Positions 1-12,122 of a stretch of DNA of 64,000 nt are shown piece by piece. Under the pieces are notes generated by a model. The model ran no database searches, was not told the DNA's origin, and worked only from the letters and a program-made list of their open reading frames with translations. The stretch covers positions 55,241,994 through 55,305,993 of the forward strand of contig NC_044571.1 in the NCBI RefSeq assembly GCF_901933205.1, read 5' to 3'. This DNA comes from Camarhynchus parvulus. Its lineage: Eukaryota; Chordata; Aves; Passeriformes; Thraupidae. The translations under genes and the position numbers were made by a program. Within the stretch, counting starts at the first letter, position 1, and every line of letters starts with the position of its first letter.

Positions 1-602
1 AATAAATAAATACATTAAATAATAATAGTTTCGCTAGGAAAAACCCTGAAGCTTGTGAACTTGCTGCAAGTTTCCAGAGGTTTCATTCCTTCATTTTTTG
101 ACATTAATTGTTCTAATTATTTGGGAAAAAAAAAAAAACAAAAAACAGGTCTCATTATTACTTCTTCTCGTAGTTATTAAATAAAGCAGAATAAAGAGAG
201 CTGCATATTAGAATCACCCTAAAAGGAAAAGTGGAATGGAGGGAAAAATAAAATCTGATATATAATCTAGGGCTTTAGCATATCCTTACAGTGTAAAAGT
301 ACAATAAAAAATCCATTAATGTTCTTTGGAGGTTTGCTTACCAGTTCTAGCAAAACCTCTTTTATTCTGGGTTTTAGCTTACTCACTTCTTAGCATTTAA
401 GGTAAAAAATCAATTTTGAGTCCACTACCCTTTTTCTTGTTACAATGGTGAGCCAAATATTTGAAAAACAGCGACATATTTTTTCTGTCTATGTGGAAAT
501 TAATTGAGACTGGTTGAACAAACATATAGGCTATCAGTTTGATTTAATTGTCTGAAATCTAGAAAACTCTCATGCCATTTGCAATAAGAACTACCGACCA
601 GT
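1..602. other. Unique AT-rich sequence, no gene seen
   Basis: AT-rich sequence without a recognisable gene or repeat family. It opens with an A/T-rich simple stretch (AATAAATAAATA) and has a short A-run near 127-138. The CR1 copy that follows begins without any visible promoter or gene boundary. Confidence 0.6.
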
Positions 603-1426
603 AATACGCCTGGACTTCAGTAAGCTTTTTGACATGATCCCACACAATAGTCTTGCCACTGAATTAGAGAGTAATGGATTTGAAGGATGGACTGTAAGAT
701 GGATAAGGAAGTGGTTGAATGGTCACACCCAGACTTGCAGTCAATTGCTCAATGACCAAGTAGAAAGCAGTAAAAAATGGTGTTCCTCAAGGGTCCATAC
801 AGGGTCCAGTACTGATTTATATCTTCATCAATGGCAATATAAGGTGGGACTGATCACACCCTCAGCAAGTCTGCAGATAACACCAAGCTGAGTGGTTCAG
901 TTGCCAGACTAGAGAGGTGAGATTCCATCCAAGAGAATCTTGACAGCCTAGAGGAGTGGTCCTTGTGAACCTCATGAAGTCCAGCAAGGTCAATTTCAAG
1001 GTCATGCACCTGGGTCTAGGAATTCCAAGTACCAATACAAAACTGGGGGATTAATGGATTGAAAGCAGCCCTGGGAGAAAGACTTGGGAATATGAATGGA
1101 CAAAAATTGAATGTCAGCTGGCAACTTGCACATGAAGCCCAGAAAGCCAACACATATCCTGGACTGCAACAAAAGATGGGTAATTTTCCCCCTCTCAGAG
1201 AATTTTGATTTGCACGTAATGAAGAAAATTTTTACAGTAAGGATGGTGAGACCCTGAATCAGGTTTCCCAAGGAAGTTGTGAGTGCCCCATCACTGGAAG
1301 TCTTCAAAGTCATATTGGACAGGGCTTTGAGCAACATAATTTAACCGACAATGTTCCTGCCCAAGGTAGAGAGGTTGACTAGATGATCTTTAAAGGTCCT
1401 TTCTAACTCAAATCATTCTCTGATTC
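603..1426 (+). mobile_element. CR1 LINE fragment (RT region to 3' tail), internally deleted
   Basis: The first 300 bases translate to a decayed piece of CR1 ORF2 reverse transcriptase; residues GFEGWTVRWIRKWLNG (codons around 680-725) match the conserved CR1 stretch before the catalytic YADD-type motif. Downstream DNA follows the CR1 3' coding region ('AACCTCATGAAGTCCAGCAAGG', 'CCTGGGTCTAGG', 'GGGGGATTAATGGATTGA'). Near 1180-1215 the match jumps to the distal part ('GAAGAAAATTTTTACAG', 'GATGGTGAGACCCTGAA'), so a few hundred bases of the consensus are missing and about 50 unmatched bases lie at the junction. It ends with a degenerate tail, CATTCTCTGATTC. Frame is broken throughout; the 85-codon reading frame at 634-891 is a relic, not a gene. 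CR1 elements are typically 5'-truncated non-LTR retrotransposons. Confidence 0.9.
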
Positions 1427-2381
1427 AAAAAATATCTCAGTATTTATTCATTCTGTTTAGCTTCGAAGTTTTAGGTCTAAATGATATAAAGCAGCTATGG
1501 GTTCAGTATTACATTTTCCAAGGGATAATAAAAATTTTGTATATTCTACCATATCATAGACAAGATTACATATAAAGTTTTCTCTGTTTAGGTAACAGAA
1601 TTTAGTCCTGTCTACATACTAAATTCCTGTGCTGACATCTTCCAGAAGTTACAGTTTGGAACCTAAAGGGTCTGAGCTATTTTCTATGACTTTTCAAAGC
1701 TAGAATTGCCAAGAGATAGTCTTAGAAACACAGGAAAATGTTTTAGTGTTTTTCCCAGATTGGACTGTTGGTTATCATAGGGTGTTACTCTTTCCTCTTC
1801 TTTTCCAGAAGGTCTATACATCCTGTATACTGTATACATTTAATTCAGAGGACAATGAGAAGTAAATGCATTCTTTTCTTGAGACTTAGAAGAAATGAAA
1901 TGCCACTTTTCCCCCACATCCACATTGCAAGTGTTGTTTTTCTCAGGATAATTTAGAAAATATGTGTTGACAACAACATGTACTGCAGAATATCATGGCG
2001 AAGTGGAATTTTCAGTTTAGAATATTTTTTAAATGCACATGATAAGTAAAGTATGTACTCAAAGAATTTGATTCTCTGTATTTATGACTGAGAGCAGATA
2101 ACTGAGATCATACTTCATAACAGTAAATTTTTTATTCTCTTCCCAAAAGGAAACTGGCATCTTAGTCCAATCACGTTAGATGTATCCATGTCAGCCCTGT
2201 ACTTGAAAAATGAACCTTAGGGAAAGCAAACCTATCACCAGCTTCTGTGTTCTACTGTGAAAACACTGATGACTATATAATTGAGGTGACATTGGCAGAA
2301 AGCCTACGCATTTTTTTCTTAAGTAAGACAGTTCTCTAATCCATGTGGGATTGTTTGAGACTGCAATAAATCAAAAAGAAA

Positions 2382-2518
2382 GTTGGGGTTTAGGGGTTTT
2401 TTGTTTGTTTGTTTCATCTTTAGGTGGGGGGGTTTTGGTTTTTGGTTTGTGTTTTTTGGTTTGTTTGTTTTTTTTGTTTGGTTTGGTTTTTTTGTGTGTG
2501 TTTTTTTTTTTTTTTTAA
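2382..2518. repeat. T/G-rich low-complexity tract (GTTT-like)
   Basis: About 135 bases almost free of A and C, built from irregular GTTT and GGTTTTTT units and ending in a T-run at about 2501-2516. Similar tracts recur at 31.64, 45.24 and 49.28 kb. No coding content. Confidence 0.85.
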
Positions 2519-3520
2519 GTTTAATGAAAAAGACTAATGCACTCTTAATACAACAGTAGGGAATACTAAATGGACCTAATATGCAACCAACTATTTAAAT
2601 ATTTAAAATATAATTAATTCAAATCCCTAAATTCTTGTTTTATTAAACTTACCTACAGCACAGAAGAAACAGGAAGCTGAAAGAAATGACAGGGAGCTGG
2701 GAACTATTACTGCAAAGTCTCAGGTGGATGTTAGACATACTGAGAGAAAAGTAGCCACTTGTGATTTAGTCAGCTGTTAAAGCTATGGTTGTTGGCTCTT
2801 TGCTGTGACTGGGATTTGTTTTATTTATTTCATGATGAAAATCATTAATGTTTGATGACAGTTTAGTGTACATAACTGTGAAATTGTGTAAGTGTCCCTT
2901 GTTTTACCTTTGAACTGAACAGATTAGCCATATCTACCTAGATTATGCTAATGATCATTTTCTAATCTCTACAGTGCTGCCCTTTAGATTTTGGGGTTTT
3001 CTCTCTCAGTTTTTGAGTGATGAGAGTTGGAGGGTTTTTTTTCGAAATCTGATTTTTACAGTGAGAATTGATAAAAAAAATCTTTCTGTTCCTTTCTTTA
3101 TATATCTCGAAAAGATTATAGGAAATCAACACAAATATGACAGATACATCTATCATCACTGGCACATCTGATGGTGGGTGATAATGACATGTTTCTTCAG
3201 CTGTTTAAAGTGATGGAAAGATTCCATATCTTGATATGAGGAACCAATATTTCTTCTGATTTTTCTAATGTATTTCATTAACTGAAAGTTCAAAGCAATC
3301 AAATTGACCTTGTACATCTAAAACTAATTTACCCTGAATAGAAGAAGATTCTTTTCTTTCTGAAGTCAAGCCACTGGAGAGGATTTGCTGTGAGATCCAG
3401 GAAGACTTTAAGAATGAGAAAAGGACAGACTGTCTCTGGGGAAAATACTATTGTATGTACTGGCAGAGGATTGCATTTTAAATAAAATAATACCACTAGG
3501 GAACTATGGAAACATAGACT

Positions 3521-3581
3521 GAAGCATAGACCAAACACACAGCAAAAGTATGAAGCATACTAGACCAAACATACAGCAAAA
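3521..3581. repeat. Tandem duplication, about 30-bp unit, two copies
   Basis: GAAGCATAGACCAAACACAC followed by AGCAAAA is repeated from 3552 with small changes (GAAGCATACTAGACCAAACA, then TACAGCAAAA). The copies are separated by GTAT. This is a recent local duplication with a few substitutions and a short indel. Confidence 0.85.
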
Positions 3582-4127
3582 TTTAGAGCTCAAATTTTAC
3601 CTGGGAAGTGGAATACAATGCTACATTTAGGAAAGAAAGTGGACACCTAAGAGTTATCTGATCCTAATCAAGGCATTTCTTATTGGGCAAAGAGAGAAAC
3701 TGACATATAACAATGACAAAATCAGCAGGCACACAGAACAGAACGAAAACCGAAGACACTAAGTTCTTTATGCAAATTCTAAGAGCTCACAGAAAATCAC
3801 AGAAAATGCTTAAAATGTTTGAAAGAAATCCCTCTAAAAATCATTGGTTTCTTACTTAAGAAAATTACCCAGATAGCTCAGAACTCATTCACCATGAGAG
3901 GTGATGGTAGTGAGAATATGAAAATACTTTTGGTAACCTAACTTTGAGATAACGGTCACTAAAAAGTAGCAGCTTTTCTTGAGCACCTTTCCTGCCCACA
4001 GCTGTGCTTTTATTCTCATTTGGCCAAAGTCCAGAAATGTGTCACTGAAAAGGTGTTTAAATGTGTTAGCAGACTGAAAATCTGGAAAGGTTTCTTAAGA
4101 CCAGCCTCGGTTTGTATGTTGTCTTAA

Positions 4128-4880
4128 TGCCCAGGTGAACCTCACCCAATTTCGAGCTGAATTCTCCACCTCTTCTTAAAGTTCAACAAGGCCATGTGCA
4201 AGGTGTTGCACCAGAGCTGAGACAACCCCCCGAATCAATACAAGCTGGGAGATGAATGTATTGAGAAGAAACTTGTTATAAAGGCTTGGGAAAACTAGTA
4301 GATGAAAATTGGACATGAGCAGTTAGTATGTGCTTGCAGCCAGCCAAATCCTGGGCTGCATCAAAAGCAGTGTGGCCAGCAGGCCACCTTGAGGAAGGTG
4401 ATTCTGCCTCTCTGTTGTGGTTTCATGAGAAGTCACCTGGAGTGCTGCATCTAGTTCTATGAAGCCCCCCAACATAAGAACATGGACCTGTTGGAATGAG
4501 TCCAGAAGAGGGCCACAAAAATGATCAGAAGGCTGAAAAGTGACATTTCTTTACCAAGTGTTGTCGTGACAGAACAAGGCGTAACAGTTTTAAATTGAGA
4601 AAGTGTAGGTTTACATTGGACCCAAGGAAGAAATTTTTTACACTGGGGTTGGTGAGACACTGAAACAGGTTTCCCAGCAAAGCTGTGGATGTCCCACCCT
4701 TAGAAGTTTCCAAAGTCAGGTTTGAAGAGGCTCTCAGCAACCAGCGCCTATGGAAGGCGTCCTTAACCTTGGCAGGGGAGTTGCAACTAGATGATCTTAG
4801 AGTCCCTCCCAACCCAAACCATTTGTCCTGGGGTGACTTTAGGATGCTTGTATGCTTATTTTATGATTCTATGATTCTAT
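4128..4880 (+). mobile_element. CR1 LINE 3' fragment with octamer tail
   Basis: Runs from the end of ORF2 ('GTTCAACAAGGCCATGTGCA', 'CTGGGCTGCATCAAAAGCAG', 'CATGGACCTGTTGGAATGAG', 'GAGGGCCACAAAAATGATCA') through the 3' UTR ('AGATGATCTTAGAGTCCCTC') to a diagnostic tail of two ATGATTCT-type units at 4862-4880. Odd points: about 40 extra bases near 4145-4180, a deletion of roughly 150-200 bases of consensus near 4537, and a 36-base insert just before the terminal repeats (4824-4859). The overlapping reading frames here (65-95 codons, both strands) are by-products of the repeat. Confidence 0.93.
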
Positions 4881-7014
4881 AGCCTTCCCTTATATCTCTA
4901 AGTTTTGGGGGATTTTTTTGTATTGCATTTTAAAACTTGGTTTAGAAGCCTTAAGATAAAATAGGAAAGAGAAAAGATTGATCATTTATTCTAAGAAAGA
5001 AATTGATCAATAAAAAATGATGAAGTAATTTTTTACAGTGTAACTAGTAAAAATTAATTAATAAGACAGTAAGAATGAAAATATGTATGATGAAGTCTTA
5101 TAGGTCAGATTTAAACCTAAAATACAAACAACAAAATGTGAGTGTCCAAATACAGGTATCATCACATAAATGCTGGAGCTCTGAAAGTATAACTGATAGC
5201 TATTCAATTCAGCTGTCTAACCATATGTTTGCTATTATCTGAGATAGTATATGGTATTTAAGACATCCATGTGTGTATTTCAGAGCAGAACTTGTCATAT
5301 ACAATATGAGCAATCTGCTTAGCACTAAAGATCCTCAAGAGAACCTGTAAAATTCTCAAGTAACTTGCAGAGCAATGGAAGAATTTTTTTTGATCACTTT
5401 TCATTTTTCTAAATGTTTTCTGTTTGACATTTAGTCAGCATTAGTCTTCATTATATCTCCAAGTGTTGACACCAAATCAAAGCTTCTGCAGCTGATGTGT
5501 CCCTTAAGAAAAAATATGACTCCATTAAATTGTTCTATTGCTCCCGAAGGTGAACATAAATTCCATAAAAACAAGAAATGTAACCACCTTTTGTTCAATT
5601 TGAGATATTTTTACTTTTATCTTTTCCATGCTGATGCTGTTCCCCTTGAATAATGAAAATAAAACATAAACATAACATGTTAGATACTGTCAGTTCAAAG
5701 TGCTGACATCCCATCAGAACCATTACCAAAAAAAGGGTGAATTTCTTTGGGCTAATATTTGAAAGTGATCTAAAGCAAATGAGAATAGAGAAAGCATGGG
5801 ACAATATTTTTTATTCCTGGAACTGGTATCTCAGTGTCAGAACTGAAGTCCATCTTTTGCTTAATTCAGTCTGATTTTACCACAAGGGAATTGTGCTGTC
5901 TTTTTGGCCATACAGCATAGTCCTTTTATAGGGAATGTTCACCTTATATAAAAATCATGGTTGTTAACATTCAGATTCTCAGTTACACTGAGAATTAACA
6001 TTTCCTTACCTTATTTCTCAAACTCTTAAATAAAAGTGTTTTGAAAACATTAAGAACTTGCATTTAGAGAAAAGGAGCAAAAAAAAATCTTTCTTACTCT
6101 TGTTATATGGCAAGTTTAAATTGCAGAGAAGGAAGTTGACCTATTGGCTTTTTAGGAACTTGCTACTCAGTATCAGTATTGGCCACCTTAATTAGAGTAA
6201 CTCTAACCAGATCTTCCTCTATTCTGACTGAAATAAGTGAATAGACACCCTTTTACGTTCAATTAATGATTCTGTCATATTTTTGAGTCATATCAGAACT
6301 GAAATTTGGAACAATCACAACTCTGGATCTGAACTTTCATTTCAGATATCTAATAAAACATGACCAATAATGAAAATTATGAAAAAGGGACTATTTTTTC
6401 AGAGTGCTCTTTTTCAAACTCTCTGCTTTAATTACAGAAATCCTGTTGGCTTATGTGCATCTTTTTCCAAGAACCTTTATACGTAACATTAGTTTTTCTT
6501 CCAAGAATTCCATGTCCAGCTGCTAACAGAAATGCTTTTATCCATTGCTTTCAATATTGATTGAGAGAATATTGCTTGCTAAGAGCAGATTAAAGAGAAA
6601 TGTTGTGTGCTTGTCACTAGAACACAATGAACTATAGGCTAGTTGTGTAAATACCTGATGTATTACCCAAATGCCAGTTACTTTCTGACTTACATTTAAA
6701 TTGACTCTTAAAATAAGTCGACCAAGGTGACACTGAGGATACAGAGGAGATCCAGACCCAAAAAAGGGATACCAAACAGCATACTTCTCAACATACTGGT
6801 CAAGCATAGTCAGAGCTCTTTAGAGCCATGATCATTAAATAAATACCCAGTGACCAATGAAGTGTGGATGACAAGATTGAAACCAGCAAATGGTAACCCT
6901 ATTTTCTTCCTATTAGACATTACATTGTGTAGAACACGTCTGTCTTTGTAGCAAAATCAAAATATTAGATTTTAGGACTGTACATTGCGGGTCAGGCAGA
7001 AATCACTAAAAAGA

Positions 7015-7058
7015 TGTCAGTACTATCAGTACATGTCAGTACACGTGTCAGTACTGTC
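7015..7058. repeat. Short clustered repeat of TCAGTAC
   Basis: Four copies of TCAGTAC lie 9-12 bases apart; the intervening bases (CATG, CACGTG) make the array partly palindromic. Too short to be a satellite. Confidence 0.7.
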
Positions 7059-7757
7059 AATTGGATTGGAACAAAAAATACTTAATTTAAAATTGGTGGA
7101 GTGTTCTTTCCCTATTCTTTGTATAGGACAAAGAGGCAGTTATTTTTAAGCACTATTGTATATGTTTAATTTAAGCTATTAGTTTGTCTACATTTCAAAA
7201 ATCTAATTGGGAATTGTGTGGATTCTTTTATTGTAAACTAAAAGAAATTCAGTCAAGAAAAACAATATTTACTTTATCAAAGTTATGTCATTTTTCAAGT
7301 ATAGATTTATACCAAACTATTTCAATTTTAAATTCAAAGTACAAGCCTTGATAAATTCAGTTTTTCTGACTGAAAATAGGAATTAATTTATTTACAGTAA
7401 TCACTTTCATATATCTGTTTCAATAATGAGAAATTGAAGCAAACTTGCTTCTTTTTTCTCCCATTTAAAAATTAAAAATTCTATAAGTTTTTAGTATTTT
7501 TAAAGTAGAAATAAAAATCAGAAGTGGACAGAAAAGAAATTATAAGTGCAGGATTAAAGTAATTAACAAGATTTTTATTTATTTCTCACAATTTTAGCAA
7601 TTCAGTACTCATATAAAAAATGGTTTTTCTGTCTGTTGCCTCAATAATTATTGATGTGCAATACTATACTTCTGTAAAGATTTTTGGAAATATACATTTT
7701 TAAACATAGAAAAAAATTAAATTAGTGAAAATGCGATTGAAGTGGGTGTTCTGGTTT

Positions 7758-7790
7758 AATAATAACAATAATGATAATAATAATAATAAT
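7758..7790. repeat. AAT/ATA trinucleotide microsatellite
   Basis: Imperfect run of AATAATAAC then GATAATAATAATAATAAT. Read in the plus direction it yields a poly-asparagine artefact in a 61-codon frame, with no sign of a real protein. Confidence 0.85.
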
Positions 7791-9432
7791 CTTCTGATTA
7801 TCCTTCATATGCTAGTTATGTCCTTGTTATCTCTTTTGCCAGCAAAGTCCTTGTTACATCTTCCCTCACCAGAGCAGTCAGTGTCAGAGGGTCAGAGGGA
7901 CCAGACCTGAGTCTCCACCTCTGTTCTTGCCTTGAATTTCTCTCTCCCACAGCTTTTCACTGTACCTGGGCCAAAAGGTCAGTGGCATACCCAGCTCAAC
8001 TTTTGGAACTGTCTCATCTCCCACAGCTCCCCTCTAATATAGAACATTAGTAAATATAGAGCTACATAAATGTTTAATGCATTTGTTTAGTCCAAGATTT
8101 GTGATCTGTATGCAGCCTTGCAAGATAAGTGTACAAATACCATACTAGAAAAGTACAGAAAGTAAAATTATGTGAATACTTGAAAGATTTTCCAGCAGTT
8201 CAAAATAAATACAGAAAAAATATTATGTACATTTTTTTTTAATTTGACTGGGGTTTATTTTTTGTTTTGTTTTCACAAAAGCTTACACATTTTTCTGGGA
8301 AATAGTTTAGAGTCCAAAAAATGTATTCCTATCTGAAAAATGTACCTATTTTCATTCCTTGCCTTTTTTCTGCACACAGAGTTATACATTGTGGAAACAC
8401 TGATAAATTACACAATTCTTTCTATACCATTGTGATTCAGGGTTTCCAAAACATCATTCACTTAAATAGCCCATCATCATCGTCAACCATTTGTAATCTG
8501 CATACTATTCCTACAGGGAACTAAAATACCATGTTCACTTAAATGTTGCAATTTCTTGGCATGATAGATAAAATACACTGATTGAAAATGAAATGAAGGA
8601 AACTACTGTAAATGCAGAAAATGCTTTTTTTTTGCACCTAACACTGCCAAAAATTACCCCTAAAGAAAAAAAGTCTACCATTTCATTACAATTTCCTGAA
8701 AAGGTTTCTAAAAGCTATCATGTGTTTAGGGACAATGTAGTAATTTTGAAATACATGAGTTACTGTTGTTCACATTTATTTTGTATTTCTTACAAGGAGG
8801 TTGCTTGCCCCCCTCCTTTTTTTTAATGAGAAATACTTTGTTTGTTTCTTTGTTTGTTTTTCCTTTGAAAGTGTCAATAGAAATAACATGGGGTTTTTGT
8901 TTTAACTCCTAATTTCAAAAATAATCGGAAGGGACAACTATGCATAAAGCACAATATACAATCTTGCTAGAGACTGCCTACATCTTCACAAAAGACTTTG
9001 ATAAGAATAGTATTTAGAATTAATTTTGGCTATTTATTTCTATCATTGGCCTTTTATACAAGAGATATTTGAATAAACATAGAGTTCATTTCTAAAGAGA
9101 TTTCCTGCCTGCATAATTATATCCCCAGCTAGTTATAATGCTCTATTTGCAACAGTGCAAGTAGATGAGAAGCAAATTGCTTTGATGTCACAATAGAGGT
9201 TATTATTTCAATTGATGTACCATCATTGAGAACTGTTAAACAGAAAAAGAAGAAAAAAATTAGTTTTTTGGACACATCCTTACCATTTGAAATCCAATTG
9301 AAAGAGTGACAACGATGGAGAAAAAGTTAAAAATATAGAATTATTTTCTTCTGGTGTAGTACTTTGTGTTTACTTAGAAAGAGATCTTAAATCTTGAAAT
9401 ACATAATTCTCTACTCCTTCTTTCCTTGGTGA

Positions 9433-9471
9433 AAAACAAACAAACAAACAAGCAAACAAAACAAAACAACA
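9433..9471. repeat. AAAC-type simple repeat
   Basis: ACAAACAAACAAACAAGCAA followed by further AAAC units, just upstream of the minus-strand CR1. Confidence 0.8.
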
Positions 9472-9528
9472 ATCCCTCCTCACCTGCCATTTTTTTTTTT
9501 CTCTCAGGAATACACAAGACATTTCCTT

Positions 9529-10199
9529 CATAGAATCATAAAACCTTCTGAGTTGGAAGGAACCCATAAGTATCATTGAGCCCAGCTCCTGGCCCTGCAC
9601 AGGACTATCCCCAAGAATCACAACCTGTGTTTGAGAGCATTGTCCGAACACTTCTTGAGCTCCATCAGGCTTTATGCTGTAACCACTTCCATGGGGAGCC
9701 TGTTCCAGTTCCTGATCACCCTCTGGGGGAAGAATAATTTTCTAAAATCCAGACTAAACCTCCCCTACACAGCTTCAGGTCATTCCCATGGGCCCTGTCA
9801 CTGGTCACCACAGAGAAGACATCAATGCCTTTGCCTCCTCTTCCCCTCACAAGGAAGTTGCAGATGGCAGTGAGGTTTCCCCTCAGCTCCTCTTCTCCAG
9901 GCTGAACAGACCAAGTGACCTGAGCTTCTCCTCATACAGCTTCTCCTCAAGGTCCTTTGTTGCCCTCCTTTGGACACCCTCTAATAGCTTCATCTCTTTC
10001 TTACATTGTGGAGCCCAAAACTGCCCTCAGCCCTTGGGGTGAGGCTGCCCCAGCTCAGAGCAGCGCAGGACAATCCCCTCCCTTGCCAGACTGGTGATGC
10101 TGTGCCTGATGGATAGGGTTGGCCCTCCTGGCTCCAGGGCATTGCTGACTCATGTTCAACTTGCCATTGATGAGCACCCCCAGATTTCTTTCCGTGGGA
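9529..10199 (-). mobile_element. CR1 LINE 3' fragment, minus strand
   Basis: Read on the minus strand it is a CR1 3' end of about 670 bp. The plus strand opens with the reversed tail CATAGAATCATA at 9529 and continues through 'GAGTTGGAAGGAACCCATAA', 'GAGAGCATTGTCCGAACACT', 'CTCTTCTCCAGGCTGAACAG' and 'CCCCCAGATTTCTTTCCGTG' near 10199, in the order expected for an inverted CR1. It is one of the better-preserved copies here, with the 3' terminus intact and the usual 5' truncation. The 70-93-codon frames in it are relics or antisense shadows. Confidence 0.93.
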
Positions 10200-12024
10200 C
10201 AAATTTAGTGAAATTTAAAGATGAGACCACCTAATATCTTTTGTGCTCTAAGATGGATATGGGCTAAAACATTTATTTGTATCCACAAAAAATAAAAATA
10301 AACCAAACAAATTTTAAAATGTCTGAGAGCTGGTCTCAGTGGTCAGGGGAGCAGGGTTTTTTTTGAGAAGTAAGAGCTAACACAGAGATCCAAAAAAGAG
10401 TAATTTAGACATTGCAATGTTTGTAACTGCAAAACTTAAAAGTCACCTGGCTGTAGGCATGCAACTCACCACCAGCAAATTAGGCATGCAGGTTTTCTGG
10501 AGACAGTTGTCAGATTGCCATACACAGCAGCTAGGGTGCTAAGCTATGGGTCAAATAGTAATATTGCTATTTCTTGCATAAAATAAGAACAAATATCTCT
10601 TTGGAACCATGACTCAGTCTGCGACTGTTTTCCATGTTTCCAAGACAATTTCTATCAGGATTTTATACGTCTTAGGATATACAAATGGGTAAGGAGAGAG
10701 ACAAAAGCCGAAGTTCTTTCTGCCATCTGAGTATTCCTGTGGCTACAAAAGCATCTGGGTACACGAGATATTCTCCTGGAAGGTGAAATGAGATAAGATG
10801 GGTTTAAAACCTTACTAGCTAAAATCTATTTACCACCGCTATGTAGTCAGCTTAGTATAAGCAGATCCAGTCGAAAGTTTTATTTTGATTTCTGCCTAGA
10901 AAGCCTGCATACAGTGTTCACATTTTCTAAAATGTGAACAAATTATGTGTTAGAAATATAAATGTTTACCATCTGCTAAGAAGCTTCTGCATTTTATCCT
11001 GTTGTTCCTTTCTCCATTAAAAAGAAATTTGATTAATAAGCAAGTCAATACTTAACATAAGCCTTCACAGTAATATAATGGTTTAACTTTTTGATTTATT
11101 TCTGCAGTATATCGTCATTTAGATTGGACCTTCTTCACAGTAGGTGAATAGAAAAGGAAAATCTGAGGAGGAAAAGGCAAGATATGATTAAAAGTTTGAT
11201 CCAATGTACATGAAAAAACTCAGTAATTTTATGGGCTTTAGATCTGGCAATTCCATGTCTAAATATTTTGAGAAGCAAAAATCCCTTTGTTCAAAGGAAC
11301 AGTTTATCTATGAGCAAGAATCAAAATGTATGTTGTCTGTGCTAAACCAGGACTCTAACCATAGAGGTATACATACTGTTTTCATAATAATTTTGTTTGC
11401 CAAAATTCAAGGAACATTTCATCTTTGCAAGATCACATACTAAAAACTTTCTACTGCAGCTCTAATTCAGAAAAGTGTGATTCTTAAGTCTTGCATCCTA
11501 ACTCTGATGCAGTAGTTCTATGTTCCTTATCACAAAAGTTCAATATGTTTTCTTCTTAACTTTTTACTGGGATTATATCAGAGATAGTGGTGGGGGACAA
11601 TGTAGGTAAGAGAGAACTCAGACTAAAATCCATTTTGCTTTCTAAAAAATATATGGCAGAAATCTGGGTGTGACTCAGGAAAGCATGCAAAAAAACCCCA
11701 TGCATGAGCATATCTTACAGTCTGGGGTTTCTTAGTATCAGATATTTGTAAAGGTATTACAGAAAGCAGTGAATTGGAAAGGAACTGAATATACTTCATT
11801 TTAAATATAGCTTTCCCCACCTTCACAGAAAATTTCAAAACCTGGTAGATTTGCTTATAGAGAAAGATACAGAAAAAATTCGTATCTACAGCAGTGCTTA
11901 AAAAGAAAATATCAAACCCTCCCTCACTACTTACACTGCATTTTCAATGTTTGAACACTTTCTTATGGACTAACACTTTTATTACTGGTGTGGTTGATGA
12001 CCTTTGCACTGGTTTATAAAGCAC
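10200..12024. other. Unique AT-rich sequence, no gene seen
   Basis: No gene or known repeat recognised. A small perfect hairpin (11-bp arms, 2-base loop) lies at 10916-10939. The slightly GC-richer part at 10320-10560 is unexplained. Confidence 0.5.
10916..10939. repeat. Short perfect inverted repeat
   Basis: GTTCACATTTT - CT - AAAATGTGAAC: 11-bp arms around a 2-base spacer. Likely chance or a minor slippage product in AT-rich DNA; no T-run or gene nearby suggests a terminator. Confidence 0.8.
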
Positions 12025-12122
12025 TTACAGACCTGGTTTATTGGTGGACAGGGCAAGTGTGAGTTGAAGGACTGGACTTGGCAAACTTAGAGGTCTTTTC
12101 CTACCTGAGTTCTTTGAGTCCA
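12025..12122 (+). mobile_element. CR1 3' tail fragment, old
   Basis: Roughly 100 bases resembling the last part of CR1: 'GTGAGTTGAAGGACTGGACTT', then 'TTAGAGGTCTTTTCCTACCT' and a degraded 'TTCTTTGAGTCC' in place of the ATTCTATGATTC repeat. Divergent, so assigned with moderate confidence. Confidence 0.65.

Larger units (their letters stand above)
1427..4127. other. Unique AT-rich sequence with low-complexity patches
   Basis: No gene recognised. It contains a T/G-rich low-complexity stretch and a short tandem duplication (listed separately). Reading frames of up to about 70 codons occur on both strands over 2960-3540 but show no domain and overlap each other, as expected by chance. Confidence 0.55.
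4881..9528. other. 4.6 kb of AT-rich unique sequence, no gene seen
   Basis: No coding region, RNA gene or interspersed repeat that I can name. It holds a TCAGTAC mini-repeat (7015-7058), an AAT-type microsatellite (7758-7790) and an AAAC-rich stretch (9433-9471), listed separately. The segment around 7830-8040 is richer in C and has the look of a degraded repeat, but I cannot place it. Confidence 0.5.

Noticed and set aside
634..891. 85-codon frame with reverse-transcriptase similarity as a gene
   Set aside because: It is a short, frame-broken remnant inside a CR1 copy with an internal deletion.
7830..8040. Possible LTR or other mobile element
   Set aside because: Composition differs from the background but there are no boundaries, polyadenylation signal or repeat signature I can identify.
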